A stretch of 64,000 nt of DNA from Mikania micrantha (lineage: Eukaryota; Streptophyta; Magnoliopsida; Asterales; Asteraceae): NCBI GenBank assembly GCA_009363875.1, contig CM018692.1:89742137-89806136 (forward strand), read 5' to 3'. The position numbers and the translations under genes were made by a program. This document shows, piece by piece, positions 44,106-55,060 of the stretch. The first letter of the stretch is position 1. Each line of letters begins with the position of its first letter. The notes beneath the pieces were generated by a model, which saw nothing but the letters and a program-made list of their open reading frames with translations, had not been told where the DNA came from and made no database searches.

Positions 44106-44512
44106 AAAAAAAGAAACCTACAACACTCGCAGAGGAAAAGCAAGGTAAAAACGATGGTTTTGGGAACGCCGGGTATAAAAAGGGGAAAAGAACTAGCGGT
44201 CACAGAAGTCAAAGGGTAAAAAGGTAAAAACCTCGGAGAGGTTGATAACCATGGAATAATTACTGAGGGTTACAACCACCGAGAGATTGTAAAACGAATA
44301 TTTTGTAATCACAGAAAGATAAAAGCAGTGGAGTCTAACAACTATATATCCACTCTGGTCTATCCGAGGTGAGACATAACCATTGAAAGATGAACCAAGG
44401 TTATTCTTTTAGTGCTTATTCCTTTTTGTCCGTAGCTAGAACATTTAATAAATTACCTTTAATATGTAATTGGAGGTTTAAAGACAATACATAAACCTTA
44501 TTTATCAAACAA
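44106..44512. other. Unresolved stretch between CACTA-like DNA and element D
   Basis: This probably includes the 3' non-coding tail of element D. It has no clear polypurine tract, LTR end or ORF. Short degenerate AACC and CCGAG/GAGAG blocks recur at about 44230-44390. I could not define D's left LTR here. Confidence 0.35.
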
Positions 44513-47500
44513 TTAGCTCATATTTATCATGCCTAATTTTGAGACAAATTTAGAGAAAGTTGAAGAGTCTAATGATTTGGTAAATATAACTGCAACTTGG
44601 TCAACTGTTGATACATGTTCTGGAACAATTATTTCTTTTTCAAAACAATGTATTATGAAGTGGTGTCTTATTTCAATATGTTTTGTTTTGGAGTGATAGA
44701 CATGGTTCTTTATAATGTTTATAATAGCTTCACTGTCTATCAAAAGTGGAGTCTTTAACTCACTTATTCCAAAGTAGTAGTTGGTATTGAAGCCATAGAA
44801 CTTGTGCTATACATTGTGCTGCTGCAATGTACTTAGCTTTAGCAGTTGAGTTAGACATAGAGGTTTGTTTCTTTCTTTGCCATGACACCAAGAGGTTTGC
44901 AAAGAAATGACATCCTCATGAGGTTTATTTTCTTGTAAGGGAGCATCCTGCATAATCATTATCTGAAAAGGCAACAAGCTTGCAAGATTGATTAGCAGGA
45001 TACCAAATACCAAGTACTGAAGTATCTTTTAGGCATCTTGATATCCTCTTCACAAAAGATATGTGAGATTGTTTAGGAGAGGATTGATATATAGCACATA
45101 CACATGTGGCATACATGATGTCTGACCTTGATTTAGTTAAATAAATCAGAGATCCAATCATGCATCTGTAGAGTGTTTGATCTGCAAGTTCACCATCATC
45201 ATCTGATGTTATTCTAGGTGCAGCTGCCATAGGGGTAGAAATTGTTTTTCAATCAGTCATTTCAAATTACTCAAAAGATCTTTTACGAATTTAGACTGAT
45301 GAATGAAAATCCCATTGGGAGTTTGTTTGATTTGAAGACATAGAAATGTTTTCAATTCACTTAAAGCACTCATTTCAAACATAGAGGACATGAGTTTAGA
45401 AAACTGTTCACATAGAGTAGGATTGGTTGATCCAAAAATGATGTCATCAACATAAATTTAAACCAACAAAAGTTCCTTTTCAACCCGTTTGATAAACAAT
45501 GTTTTATCAATGGTTCCCATTGTGAATTTATTTGAAAGGAGGAATTGAGATAGAGTATCATAACAGGCTCTTGGGGCTTTTTTCAAACAATATAGGGCTT
45601 TGTCTAGTCTGTATACCCAGTCAGCATGATGAATATCATCAAAACCTGGCGGTTGACAGACATAACTTCTTCCTTAATCGTTCCATACAGAAAGACACTT
45701 TTTATATCCATTTGAGACATTTTTATTTTATGAGATATAACAAATGCAAGGAAGAGTCTGATTACTTCTGGTCTGGCTACATGTGCAAAAGTTTCATCAT
45801 AGTCAGTGCCTTCCTCTTGGTAATATCCTTGAACTACCAATCTGGCTTTGTGTTTGACTACTATGCCCCCGTCATCGGTTATATTTTTAAATACACATCT
45901 AGTTCCAATAGGGTATTTTTCCTTTGGGTAAAGAACAGACGGCCCAAACATTTTGTCTTTTGAATTGAAGCAGTTCTTCATGCATAACTTCCACCCAGTT
46001 ATTGTCTTTTAGAGCCTCTTGGTACTTGGAAGGATCTATTTGGGACAGGAAAGCAGCATGAAGACAAAAGTTTGGAATTTGAATTCTTGTTTGAACACCT
46101 TTATTCAGATCACGTAAGATTTGTTCAAGAGGGTGATTCTTGTAATAGGGAATGATGTCTAAACATTTGTTTGTAGAAGCAGCTTTAGAGGAGGAAGAGC
46201 TTTCAGCAAGAGAATGAGAGGTGTCAAGGATAGGAGCATGTTTCTGTTTAGTATGATTTATAGGTGCGTTGTCAACAACTGGAGATGTAGAAGTTGACAC
46301 ATGCTCCTCATGACTTTCAAGATTTGTTGGATTAGAGGGGATAGGATAGAAAAGCTGTGGTCGTGAGAAATCTTCAATGGATGACAAATCTTCAGAAGTT
46401 TGACATGATTCAGAAGAGGGAGATACAGATGGGACAGGAGGAAGATATGTAAAATTATCAAAATCAAACAAATCTTCGGGAGTTGAAGGAAAATAAGAAG
46501 TAGATGAAAGTTCATTGAATTTAACATCTATGGTTTCTTCCACAATATTTGTTCTAAGATTGAAAGATCTATAAGCTTTTGAGGTTTGAGAATATCCAAC
46601 AAAGTATCCTGAGTCCACTTTTGCAGCAAATTTGGACATAGAATCCTTTTTGTTAAATATGAATCAAGGACATCCAAACACTTTAAAGAAATAAATGAGA
46701 GGTTTATTTTGTGAAGGACTTCATAAGCAGTCTTGTTTTGCCTTTTCAAGATGTGAACTCTGTTTAAAACATAACAGGCAGTGTTTGCTGCTTCAGCCCT
46801 AAAGGATAAAGATAGTCCTGAATCTGCAAGCATTGTTCTTGCAACTTCAATAAGTTTCCTATTCTTCCTTCTAACTACTTCAATTTTAGCAGGAGTTCTA
46901 GGAACCTTGTATTTTTTTAGGATTCCCTTAGAGGTAAAAAAATCATCCAGAGCATGACTCTTGAATTCAGTCCCATTGTCACTCCTTATTATTTTGACTG
47001 GAAGATCAAAATATCTTTCAATCTGAGTGATAAGGTCCCTAACTTTATCAGAAGTCTCATCTTTGTTGTATAAGAAGAAGGTCCAGCAAAATCTTGAGTA
47101 ATCATCTATAACAACTTGGCAGTAGTTCTTTTTAGCTAAGCCAGTTACATTCACAGGACCAAAAAGGTCCATGTGAAGGATATGAAGACAACCAGTTGTT
47201 TAAGATTACTCAATGTGCTTATGTGATGATATATGTTGCTTTCCTTTCATGCAAGATTCACAGTGACCTTAAAAGTGAAATTCTTTAGAATGTAATCCTC
47301 TTACAAGTGAAAGTGAAGCTTATGAAGAGTTTGATGATTCAAATGACTAAATCTTCTGTGCCAAAGGGCTGTTTCAGAAGATTAAGCTTTAGCTATGAGA
47401 CACGTGGGAATTGTGGACTGAGAATCCATTGTCACGTCAACAACATAGATATTCACACTTCCCCTAGCAGTTAAGAGAGTGTGTTGGTCTATTAAGACAT

Positions 47501-47790
47501 TTATTTTAAAGTCTATTTGAGGAGAAAGGATTTTGTAATTGTCTTTAGTGAAAAATGAACTATTGTTTTTGTCAGCCAGTTGAGATACACTCAAGAGATT
47601 AAACTTGGGGTTTTCAACTAGGCTTACATCCTTAAAGTGCATTTTTCCACTAGAGACTGAGCCAGACCCAATTATCCATCCCTTTGCATAATTTCCAAAG
47701 GATACAGATCCTGCATTCTTTGGAATGAAATTATTAAGAATAGATCTGCGTCTAGTCATATGCCTACAGCATCCACAGTCCACATACCAT
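44513..47790 (-). pseudogene. Element D pol: protease, integrase, RT, RNase H
   Basis: The protease (47783-47382) has WYVDCGCCRHM, with Cys where the D-S-G triad has Ser. The pre-integrase zinc finger is at about 47250-47370 (GHCESCMKGK). The integrase core (47172-46528) has MDLFGPVNV, VVIDDYSR and SDNGTEFK. The position of the catalytic Glu in the usual N-G-V-x-E-R motif reads V-V-R-R, so that residue is Arg. RT has QMDIKSVFLYG (about 45700) and YVDDIIFGST (about 45440), preceded by a Gln-to-stop change. RNase H follows (45230-44925 and 44743-44513, with the IEIRHHFI motif). Several frameshifts break it. Confidence 0.9.
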
Positions 47791-48164
47791 AAACTATTTA
47801 GGTTTGAAGAAGCTCTCTGAATATAGGATTAAATGCAACATGTTAGGTAAGGGTCTTGATTTATTTTAGACAAGGAAAGAAAATTTTTGATAGTTTATTT
47901 TATTTTTTCACCTTGTTCATCAGTTGTTGCATCATTTGAATCAATTGTTGCTAATTTTGACTCAGCATATTGGTTTGTGAGTTCACAGCAACTAATAAAT
48001 AATGGGCAGGGTTAACTGTTGGTGAATAGAAAGGAGATTTTCCAAAAGTTGAAGGTTTAGGGATAGGAGCTAAGGGTGGTGGTGTATGGAAAGATGGATG
48101 TTGAGTTGGTTTTATTGGACTGATGACCTTTGGTTTATTTGGCTTCTAGGCCTTTTTCACCTTG

Positions 48165-50568
48165 CTAGAAGATGTTCCTATTAAGGATGAGTCTTTTTCT
48201 AGCCTTTAACTTATTACTAAGTTTTTCAAACGAAGTTTTAGTCCTACACTTTTCAGTTGAGTGATTGTACTTGAAGCACTTAGTGCAAGTAGGTGAAAGT
48301 GTAGAATAATTAGGGATGGAGGGTTTATTTGCTTGCATTGTAGGATAAGGGGGATGAGGGTGAGAAGTAGGAAACTTAATGTCAACCATAGGATACTTTC
48401 CTTTGTTTAGGAAATCCCTGAATTCATTAGAGTTTTCATTTGTTTTTGTATCTGCAAAAGTCAGAGTAGTGTTCAATAATGCAACAGTCTCTTTTTATTT
48501 TGAAGAATCATTTATTTGAGCTTCATCTAAGGAGTTTTTCTCAGATACTTCTAAGTTTGTATCAGTGGGAAACACAAACTTTTGAAGTATACTTGATGGA
48601 TACACCTTAGGTTGTGAGCTTATTATTTCAGGAATGATGTCTGTAAGAAATGTGGGAGATAAGGGTTCACATTCAATTTCTTCCATTAGAGTGTAATCAA
48701 CAGGAGGGATATTGAGATTATGCCCGATTCCGAACTTTGCTTTACTGTGAACTTGCTTCTTAACAAGAAATGCAAATCTTTTGCAGGATTCCACCCACTT
48801 TTCACACCTAACTTTGATCTTTGAAAGTTCATATTTGCAAGCTGAATATTTTTCTTCTAACAAGTCGAATAGTGTGTGCAAATTTGATTTTTCAGTTTCT
48901 AAATGTGAGATTTGGCCATTTTTTTCTTTTATTATTTTATCAAATACCAAGTTTTTCTTGTCTAGAAGTTGTTCAAAGCTTTAGGCTCGTGCTTGGAACA
49001 ATACATTTTCCTTCTTTATGTTGGCAAATGTTTTGATACATGATTCAAAACATAGTCTTTCAAGAAGAGCAGGGGATACATGTGCAGTAGATGAAGAAAT
49101 ATCAGCAGCAAGTGGGTCAGAGGAGTTTTAAGTTTCCTCAATGGCCATAAGTGCAAGGTTTGCTGGCTCATTGGCTAAGAGGGCATAACCTACATCATCA
49201 GGTAAGCTGCTCCAATCCACATATTCTTGTGTGAATAGAGCAGGCTGACTAGATTGAGAGGTTTGGAGAACTGGGCCTGGAGTAGTCACTTGAGAAGGAG
49301 GTGGTTTGGCAATCTGAAAAGGAGCAGTAAAAAGTTGATACATACTGCCATTAGTATATTGTACATATTGAGCAGTCGATTGAGGAGAAGACTGAACAAT
49401 ATGAGCAGTTTCCTTATTAGGATTGTTTTTTAAGTAGTGAGAAGAAGTGGTGGATGAGTTTGAAGCAGGAAAGTCACATAAGGAGAAGATTAACGGTTGG
49501 GAGCATTTCTACATTCACTAGCAAAGACACCAGTGCCATGACATCTATAGCATTGACTTGGCTATATTTAGATCTATTATGCTTCTACCATGAAAAAAGA
49601 AAATTTTCTCCCTAACCTTTCATAGAACTTATTAGTTCTAATACACAAAAGGCAAGTTGGTTGAGAATATCCATCTCTTCCAAGTCTTCACTTGGAATAT
49701 GACGGAGATCATTCATGATAAAACACAAAATCTCTGGAGTAAGAGCAGGATCATCACATGAATATATAGAGGTTGTGATGCCTGTAGTGATGTCTATTTG
49801 TTCATCATAACTTTGATCAAGATTCTCAGAGTTATGACAAATAAGAGCAGTGTTTCCTTGAACATACTCCTCAGTTGCTTTTCCATACTTTATAAGTTTT
49901 CTTTTTTGGTCAATCTCACGTTCAAATGTCAGTAACTTACAATGAAGTTGGGTAAGTGTAAGATTGCCAGAGTTTGGAGATGATACCATGACAATGGAAT
50001 ATGTTTCACACTTGTCAGGTAGAGAGCTTAGAAAATGATTAAGTACAGAAAGTGTAGGATATTTTTAGCCCGCAAATTTTAGTTCACTTAGAAGAGAAGT
50101 GAACCTTTCAAATTGTAAGGTCAGTGACTCATTTTTGAGTTGGGAGAAGGTCTCATATTTTTGAGCTAATATCTCTCGGGTATTAGCTACAACATCAGCA
50201 GTTCCACCAAATTGTTCTTTCAATGCATCCAATAGATCTTTTTCAGATTCGTGGTGGATGAGACCTGAGTAGATCTCATTTGGAAGTCCCATAGCCAACT
50301 GAGCATGAGCCTTAGCATCAAGCTCCAGTTTCTAGAATTCTTCCTCAGTATAGTTTCGAGGATCTTTAGCAATCCAGTGGCCAGTCTCAGTTTCCAAGAC
50401 CATCGGCTTGTGGGGTCTGAACATGACTGACCTCCAAGAACCAGTATGGTTGTTGGACAAAAACTTAATCATCCTCTGCTGCCATATGTTATACTGATGT
50501 CTAACCAATATGGGAGGTTTTGTGGCAGAACCAGTGTTATGAGGATCGAAATTGAAATTTTCTGCCAT
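48165..50568 (-). pseudogene. Element D gag
   Basis: The start is at 50568 (MAENFNFDPHN). The gag core spans 50568-49612, with stops near 50332 and 50067; it includes LAMGLPNEIYSGL and LLSELKF. A zinc knuckle near 49511-49552 reads CYRCHGTGVFASEC, with Val in place of His. After a badly broken stretch (49120-49500) a coiled-coil-like segment follows (48950-48495). A second knuckle, CTKCFKYNHSTEKC, is complete at about 48230-48275. The long gap between the two knuckles resembles gag-linker arrangements of larger copia elements. Confidence 0.75.
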
Positions 50569-50621
50569 GTTGATTATGAACAACAAGAGAAAATCAACAG
50601 ATGAATGATATTTCAATGCTT

Positions 50622-51406
50622 CGAAATGAACCATCGATAATAGCCAGCAAGTCCAAAGAAAGATCAAATTTCCATTGGGGTGTTTGGTGTATTCCAATTC
50701 TTCACAACATCTACGTGAACACCTTTTTCATTGAATGTGTGTCCCAAGAATTGAAGTTCCCTAAGCCAAAATTCACACTTGGAGAACCTGGCTTACTTTT
50801 GTTCTTTTCTTAAGATCTCCAAAATCATCTAAAGATGTTGTTCTTGGTCTTCTTTGCTCTTGGAGTATATCTGAATTTCATTAATGAAAAAAAATTACAA
50901 TCTTATCTATGTATGGCCTGTAAAATTGGTTCTTGAGATCCATGAAACCCGCAGGTGCATTGGTGTACGCGAAGCTGATGATATCCTAAATTGAGGTCTA
51001 TCTTCAAAAACCATGCCAAACCTTGAAGTTGGTCAGAAAGATCATCGATGCACGACAATGGATATCGATTATTAATGGTGATTTTATTCAATCAGTGGTA
51101 GTCAATGAACATTCAGAATGAACCGTCCTTCTTTTTGAAAAAGAGGACGATGCACCCCATGGTGAATGGGTTGGGCGAGTGAATCCTTTTTCTGACGGCT
51201 CTTGTAGTTGGCTTGCTAACACTTGATGCTCCGAAGGAGCAAGCCTATGAGGAGATTTTGCAAATGGATTCACACTAGGTACGAGATCAATTATGAACTC
51301 TACTTGATGCTCTAGTGGAATCCCCAGTAAATTGTCTGGAAAAACTTTTGGAAAATCACATATCGCTGGAATGTCATGAATACTTTTCTCGCTCCTTCTG
51401 CTCCAG
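50622..51406 (-). pseudogene. Element E reverse transcriptase remnant
   Basis: From the right, DIPAICDFPKVFPD and APSEHQVLASQLQ are seen, then a broken FRMCIDY region near 51100. TINNRYPLSCIDDL and YHQLRVH (51091-50903) follow, then about 80 missing residues' worth of compression near 50950. The catalytic FIDDIL motif reads FINEIQ near 50875, so both active-site Asp residues are gone. The fragment ends in LAGYYRWFIS at 50622. Confidence 0.82.
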
Positions 51407-52139
51407 TGTAACTCCCCAAATTTTCTATGAAAATTATTTAAACTTACGAATGGGTAACATGTAATTAACTTGTATGAAAGAGGTGAAAAGTAAATTGAAC
51501 AAAATATCACGAAATCGAGTACTTGAAAGTACCCAAAGTTCACGAAGCCGAAGTATACGAACTTAGCTTCGTGAAATCCATTTTATGAACCTTAGTTCGT
51601 GTACTTGGTCTATATAAATGAGTGCCTTGGGAAACGTGTTTACCTGTGGCTGGAAGCACTCTCTCCCAAGTACTCTATGTGGGCTGTTCGAGAACTTCAA
51701 GAGTTAGCTGTAATTCGCTCAAAAAGAAGCAGGAACACATGGGAAGCTACGAGGAGGTTCATCAAACACCAGGTAAGGGTTTGATTCATAAAAGTTACGA
51801 TTTTTAGACAAAAAGGGAAGTATGCATAAAGGTCATGCCTTTACGCAGAAAGTTCGTTCCTTTTTTGTTCCAATGAGTTGGTAAGCCAAAATACACCTAG
51901 AACTAGTTGCACGAGTCTTAGATAGTTTTCTAAGATGTTTTATGGAGAAAAGGTAGTATTCGAAATGTAAACGATGGGAACTAACAAGTTCATGAAACTA
52001 GGAGTATGCAAAGTAAATTTCATGAACTTCATGGCTTCGAATACTTAGCAACTTTCGAGAACTTGTGCATATGGGGGATTAGTTAAGTTAGATATGGAGA
52101 CTTAGAATAAATTCTAAGTCTAGGAATGAAATGTAATGA

Positions 52140-52785
52140 GATGATGTGATGATGTAGGTTCTTGAGTCCAAGCCAAGGAGATTCGGTTTAGTAAGATAAC
52201 AGCCATTCCATTTTCAGGTGACTTCTAGACGCCCTCTTTTATACATGTTATGTATAAATATGTTTTGGGCTGACATACATGCTACGATGTTGCTAAATGA
52301 TGCTATACGATGCATGCTAATGTATTATGATGATGAGATGATATGATGTTAGTACGATATGACCATAATGCTATGATACTAGGAGATTATGATAATGCAT
52401 GACTAAGATAAGATGCTAGCATAACTTGTTTATGATGATATGTTGTGATGATGATATGATGGCAATATGCTAGAATGACATGATGATGATGCGATAATGT
52501 TATGATGTTATGATGATACAGTTCTAGCATGACACGATTATTGTGAGACGATGTTATTATGTTATGATTTTACGATGCTAGCAGGACATGATATGATGGT
52601 ATGATGACATGATGTGTTATGAATGCTATGAAGATAGATGACGTTATGATGACGCAATATGTGCTACACTATGACGATGATCATAGAACGGAAATTGTGA
52701 TGACAAAAGAATACGATGCACTATGATGATGATAATGATGTAAGAGGTTATGATAATAGCAAAATGATGTTATGATATGATTGCT
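52140..52785. repeat. ATG/GAT-rich low-complexity tract in F
   Basis: Irregular runs of ATGATG, GATGATATGATG and TATGATG fill most of this stretch of the solo LTR. There is no fixed longer period, so slippage of a simple repeat is the likely origin. Confidence 0.8.
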
Positions 52786-52801
52786 ATTTTAGCTGTTGAT
52801 C

Positions 52802-53099
52802 GGACTATAAACATGGAGTCAACCGGACTATAAAATGGAGTCGGCCGGACTATAAACATGGAGTTGATTGGACTATAAACATGGAGCTGATCGGGCTATA
52901 AACACAGAGTTGATCGGACTATGAACATGGAGTCAATCAGACTATAAACATGGAGCCGACCGGGCTATAAACATGGAGTCAACTTGACTATAAATATGGA
53001 GTCGATCAGACTATAAACATGGACCCGACTGGGCTATAAATATGGAGCCGATCGGGCTATAAACATGGTAAGAGTCGATCGAACTATAAACATGAAGCC
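52802..53099. repeat. 23-bp minisatellite in F, about 13 copies
   Basis: The consensus is close to GGACTATAAACATGGAGTC followed by a variable four bases such as GATC or AACC. Thirteen units fill 298 bp. Most are exactly 23 bp, one is 22 and one is 27. Units vary mainly at the last four to six positions. Confidence 0.92.
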
Positions 53100-53536
53100 T
53101 TGTGCCGGCATAAGCCCGTTGGTCATACTTAGTGACAACGGATGTATGATGATTATGATGAATATGATGATTACGTGTTATGATTTATGGTTAATAGGAA
53201 TGTAATAATGTGTTCATAAAAACGATATTTTAACTCACCAAAATGTTTACAATGTTAATGAAAAACTAGAACTCACCAGCAAAACCAGACTTTTTAGTAT
53301 GTATGTCAGATTGACGAACATGTAGGAAGGAATGGAGGAGCTTGTGGCACTCATCCAAAGGATAAGGTGGTTTTTGGCAATCCAGAATGTTATTGATACA
53401 TACTTATATATGTATTTATGTTTATGAACATATTATGTTTGAATTTCCGCTGAATTGATGAAATCTTTTGGTTTAAGAACTATGTGATGATGATGTAAAC
53501 CCAACTCTGGGAGGTACCCCGGCTCCGGGCCTCTCA

Positions 53537-54165
53537 TCCATTACATGTACTATGAATGTTACGCATTTTTTCCTAAAGCATTTATGTGCCTTGGTGCATG
53601 ACATAAGTTTAAGGCCTTTAATATATGATTCCCCGAAAACTCTTAGAGTTTCACCAGAAGGTAAAGATATTCAAACAAATTTCTCCTGAAAAACGATTTC
53701 TACTCGGTGGGTGGCCAACTAGTCAATACCAATGATAACATCAAAGCTACCTAGGTTCATGGGTATGAGATCTATTAGGAAAAAGTGATTATTAAGATTT
53801 ACCATACATCCAAAGATAATAGAATCAATGTTAATTGTATTACCCTCAGCCACCTCTACGTTAGACGGTTCGTCCAGTCTAGTGTGTGTTTTACCAGGTA
53901 TAGATTCAAACTCATAAGAGACAAAACTTCTATTAGCACCATGATCAAACAATATAGAATCATAAGTGTTATTAAACTAGGAACATACCATTAATGATGT
54001 CCTGGTTGTCTTCAGCTGCTGGAGTGTAAAACTATGAAGCTCTCCTTTTATCCATACATTGATTGTTGCACGCCAGTCTTGGGCATTGATTTCTGAAATG
54101 ACCGGGATCACCACACTCATAAAAGGCACTTTCCTGTAGAGTGTAGATTGCTCTGGGTCGATCAC
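53537..54165 (-). pseudogene. Element E zinc knuckle and protease remnant
   Basis: Near 54070-54130 a frame reads AFYECGDPGHFRNQC, a CCHC knuckle whose first Cys is replaced by Phe. The protease segment (53952-53719) has LFDHGANRSFVS-like FDHGANRSF. The catalytic Asp is kept but Ser/Thr of D-S/T-G is His. DVIIGID follows near 53725, then a stop and the linker toward RT that is interrupted by F. Confidence 0.8.
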
Positions 54166-54593
54166 TGGAATTCTATTAACAATTCAATCTATGCAGAATC
54201 TAGATTAAATCTATATGAATCAAAGATATACAATCATTATGATAAACATCATGTTCATTGATAACAAAAACTGATTACAAGAACATGAACTAAGAACACA
54301 CAGTTCTTTACAATCACACTGATCTAACACAGGCTCTCTCCCTCTCTAGTTCTGTCACCCCCTTACAAACACAGACAAACCTGCAATATATACAAGGTAC
54401 AAACGAACCTAGCCGAACCATCAGGTTCGCCAGACTAACCCACAGGTTCGCTGAACGAACCTTTACACTACAAAACAATAGGTTTGCCGAACCTATACAA
54501 TCTATGCCTAGGTTCGTGGGCCAGACGAACCTAGCAAAAACCTAAGTTAAAATACATTCTTTTGAAAGCAAACTATTACAAAATGACCTAACA
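54166..54593 (-). repeat. Element G 3' LTR, 428 bp
   Basis: The right end, CCTAACA, adjoins the polypurine tract. The left end, TGGAATTC, is placed by the TG...CA rule and by the end of E homology. The partner LTR is outside the window, so the left end is tentative. It holds seven exact AGGTTCG/CGAACCT heptamers between 54404 and 54532. Confidence 0.7.
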
Positions 54594-54608
54594 AACTCCC
54601 CCTTAATA
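54594..54608 (-). other. Element G polypurine tract
   Basis: On the minus strand it reads ATTAAGGGGGAGTT directly before the LTR start TGTTAGGTC. It sets the orientation and the LTR's inner end. Confidence 0.8.
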
Positions 54609-55060
54609 GTTGCTTCAAAATCTTCAAAATCTTGATCTTCAACCTTCAATCTGAGTCCCACTCGACGATTGATCTTTACAAACATTATCTTCAGCACGTA
54701 TGATCACAGACTTTGGATTCTTCGATAAACGTTCAGCTTCAATCTTTGCATCTCTATCATCAATTTCTTTCTGTAATGCCATCAATTCAACATACAAATA
54801 ATTCACATCTTCTCAGTCACATCCATAATGAATCCCTAGCGTATAAGACATCCTTGCAATAGTCTGAAATTGCGAAGCCATATCTTTATAACTCACCCCC
54901 AAATCATGATATCCTTCCTTTGCATAAATTTCAACTTCACCAACCAAAAGAATTTCAATTTTGTTTTGAACAATTCACCAACCAAACAGGATCAAGCAGC
55001 ATTATAACCCTCCTTTTTTCATTTTCTTTCAATAAAATAACTGCTTCAGAATACCTTTCA
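54609..55060. other. Element G 3' tail between aORF and polypurine tract
   Basis: Sequence downstream of the aORF stop, with no convincing ORF. Remnants of the aORF frame may extend a little into it. Confidence 0.45.

Larger units (their letters stand above)
44513..50621 (-). mobile_element. Element D: Ty1/copia retrotransposon, truncated
   Basis: On the minus strand gag starts at 50568 and RNase H ends at 44513. Protease, integrase and RT lie between in copia order. No LTR can be seen on either side. On the right only about 53 bp follow the gag start before sequence of gypsy element E begins, with no primer-binding site, so D's 5' LTR has been deleted. The left boundary is unresolved. Confidence 0.8.
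51407..53536 (+). mobile_element. Element F: solo LTR, 2130 bp, inside E
   Basis: Starts TGTAACTCCC and ends GGGCCTCTCA. The flanks TCCAG (51402-51406) and TCCAT (53537-53541) are a target duplication with one mismatch. A TATA box (TATATAAATGAG, near 51611) and the TG...CA ends suggest plus orientation. No internal region or partner LTR is present. It contains an ATGATG-rich tract and a 23-bp minisatellite. Open frames such as 51599-51784 have no recognised product. Confidence 0.8.
50622..54165 (-). mobile_element. Element E: Ty3/gypsy fragment, split by F and G
   Basis: This is minus-strand gypsy sequence in two pieces, 53537-54165 (zinc knuckle, protease) and 50622-51406 (RT). They are separated by solo LTR F. 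Removing F with one copy of its target duplication brings the reading frame back together across the join. The RNase H, integrase and 3' LTR parts are missing beyond 50622, where element D begins. The gag side is cut at 54165 by element G. Confidence 0.82.

Noticed and set aside
52802..53099. CRISPR-like regular 23-bp repeats
   Set aside because: Units are directly adjacent with no spacers and lie in a plant LTR; it is a minisatellite.
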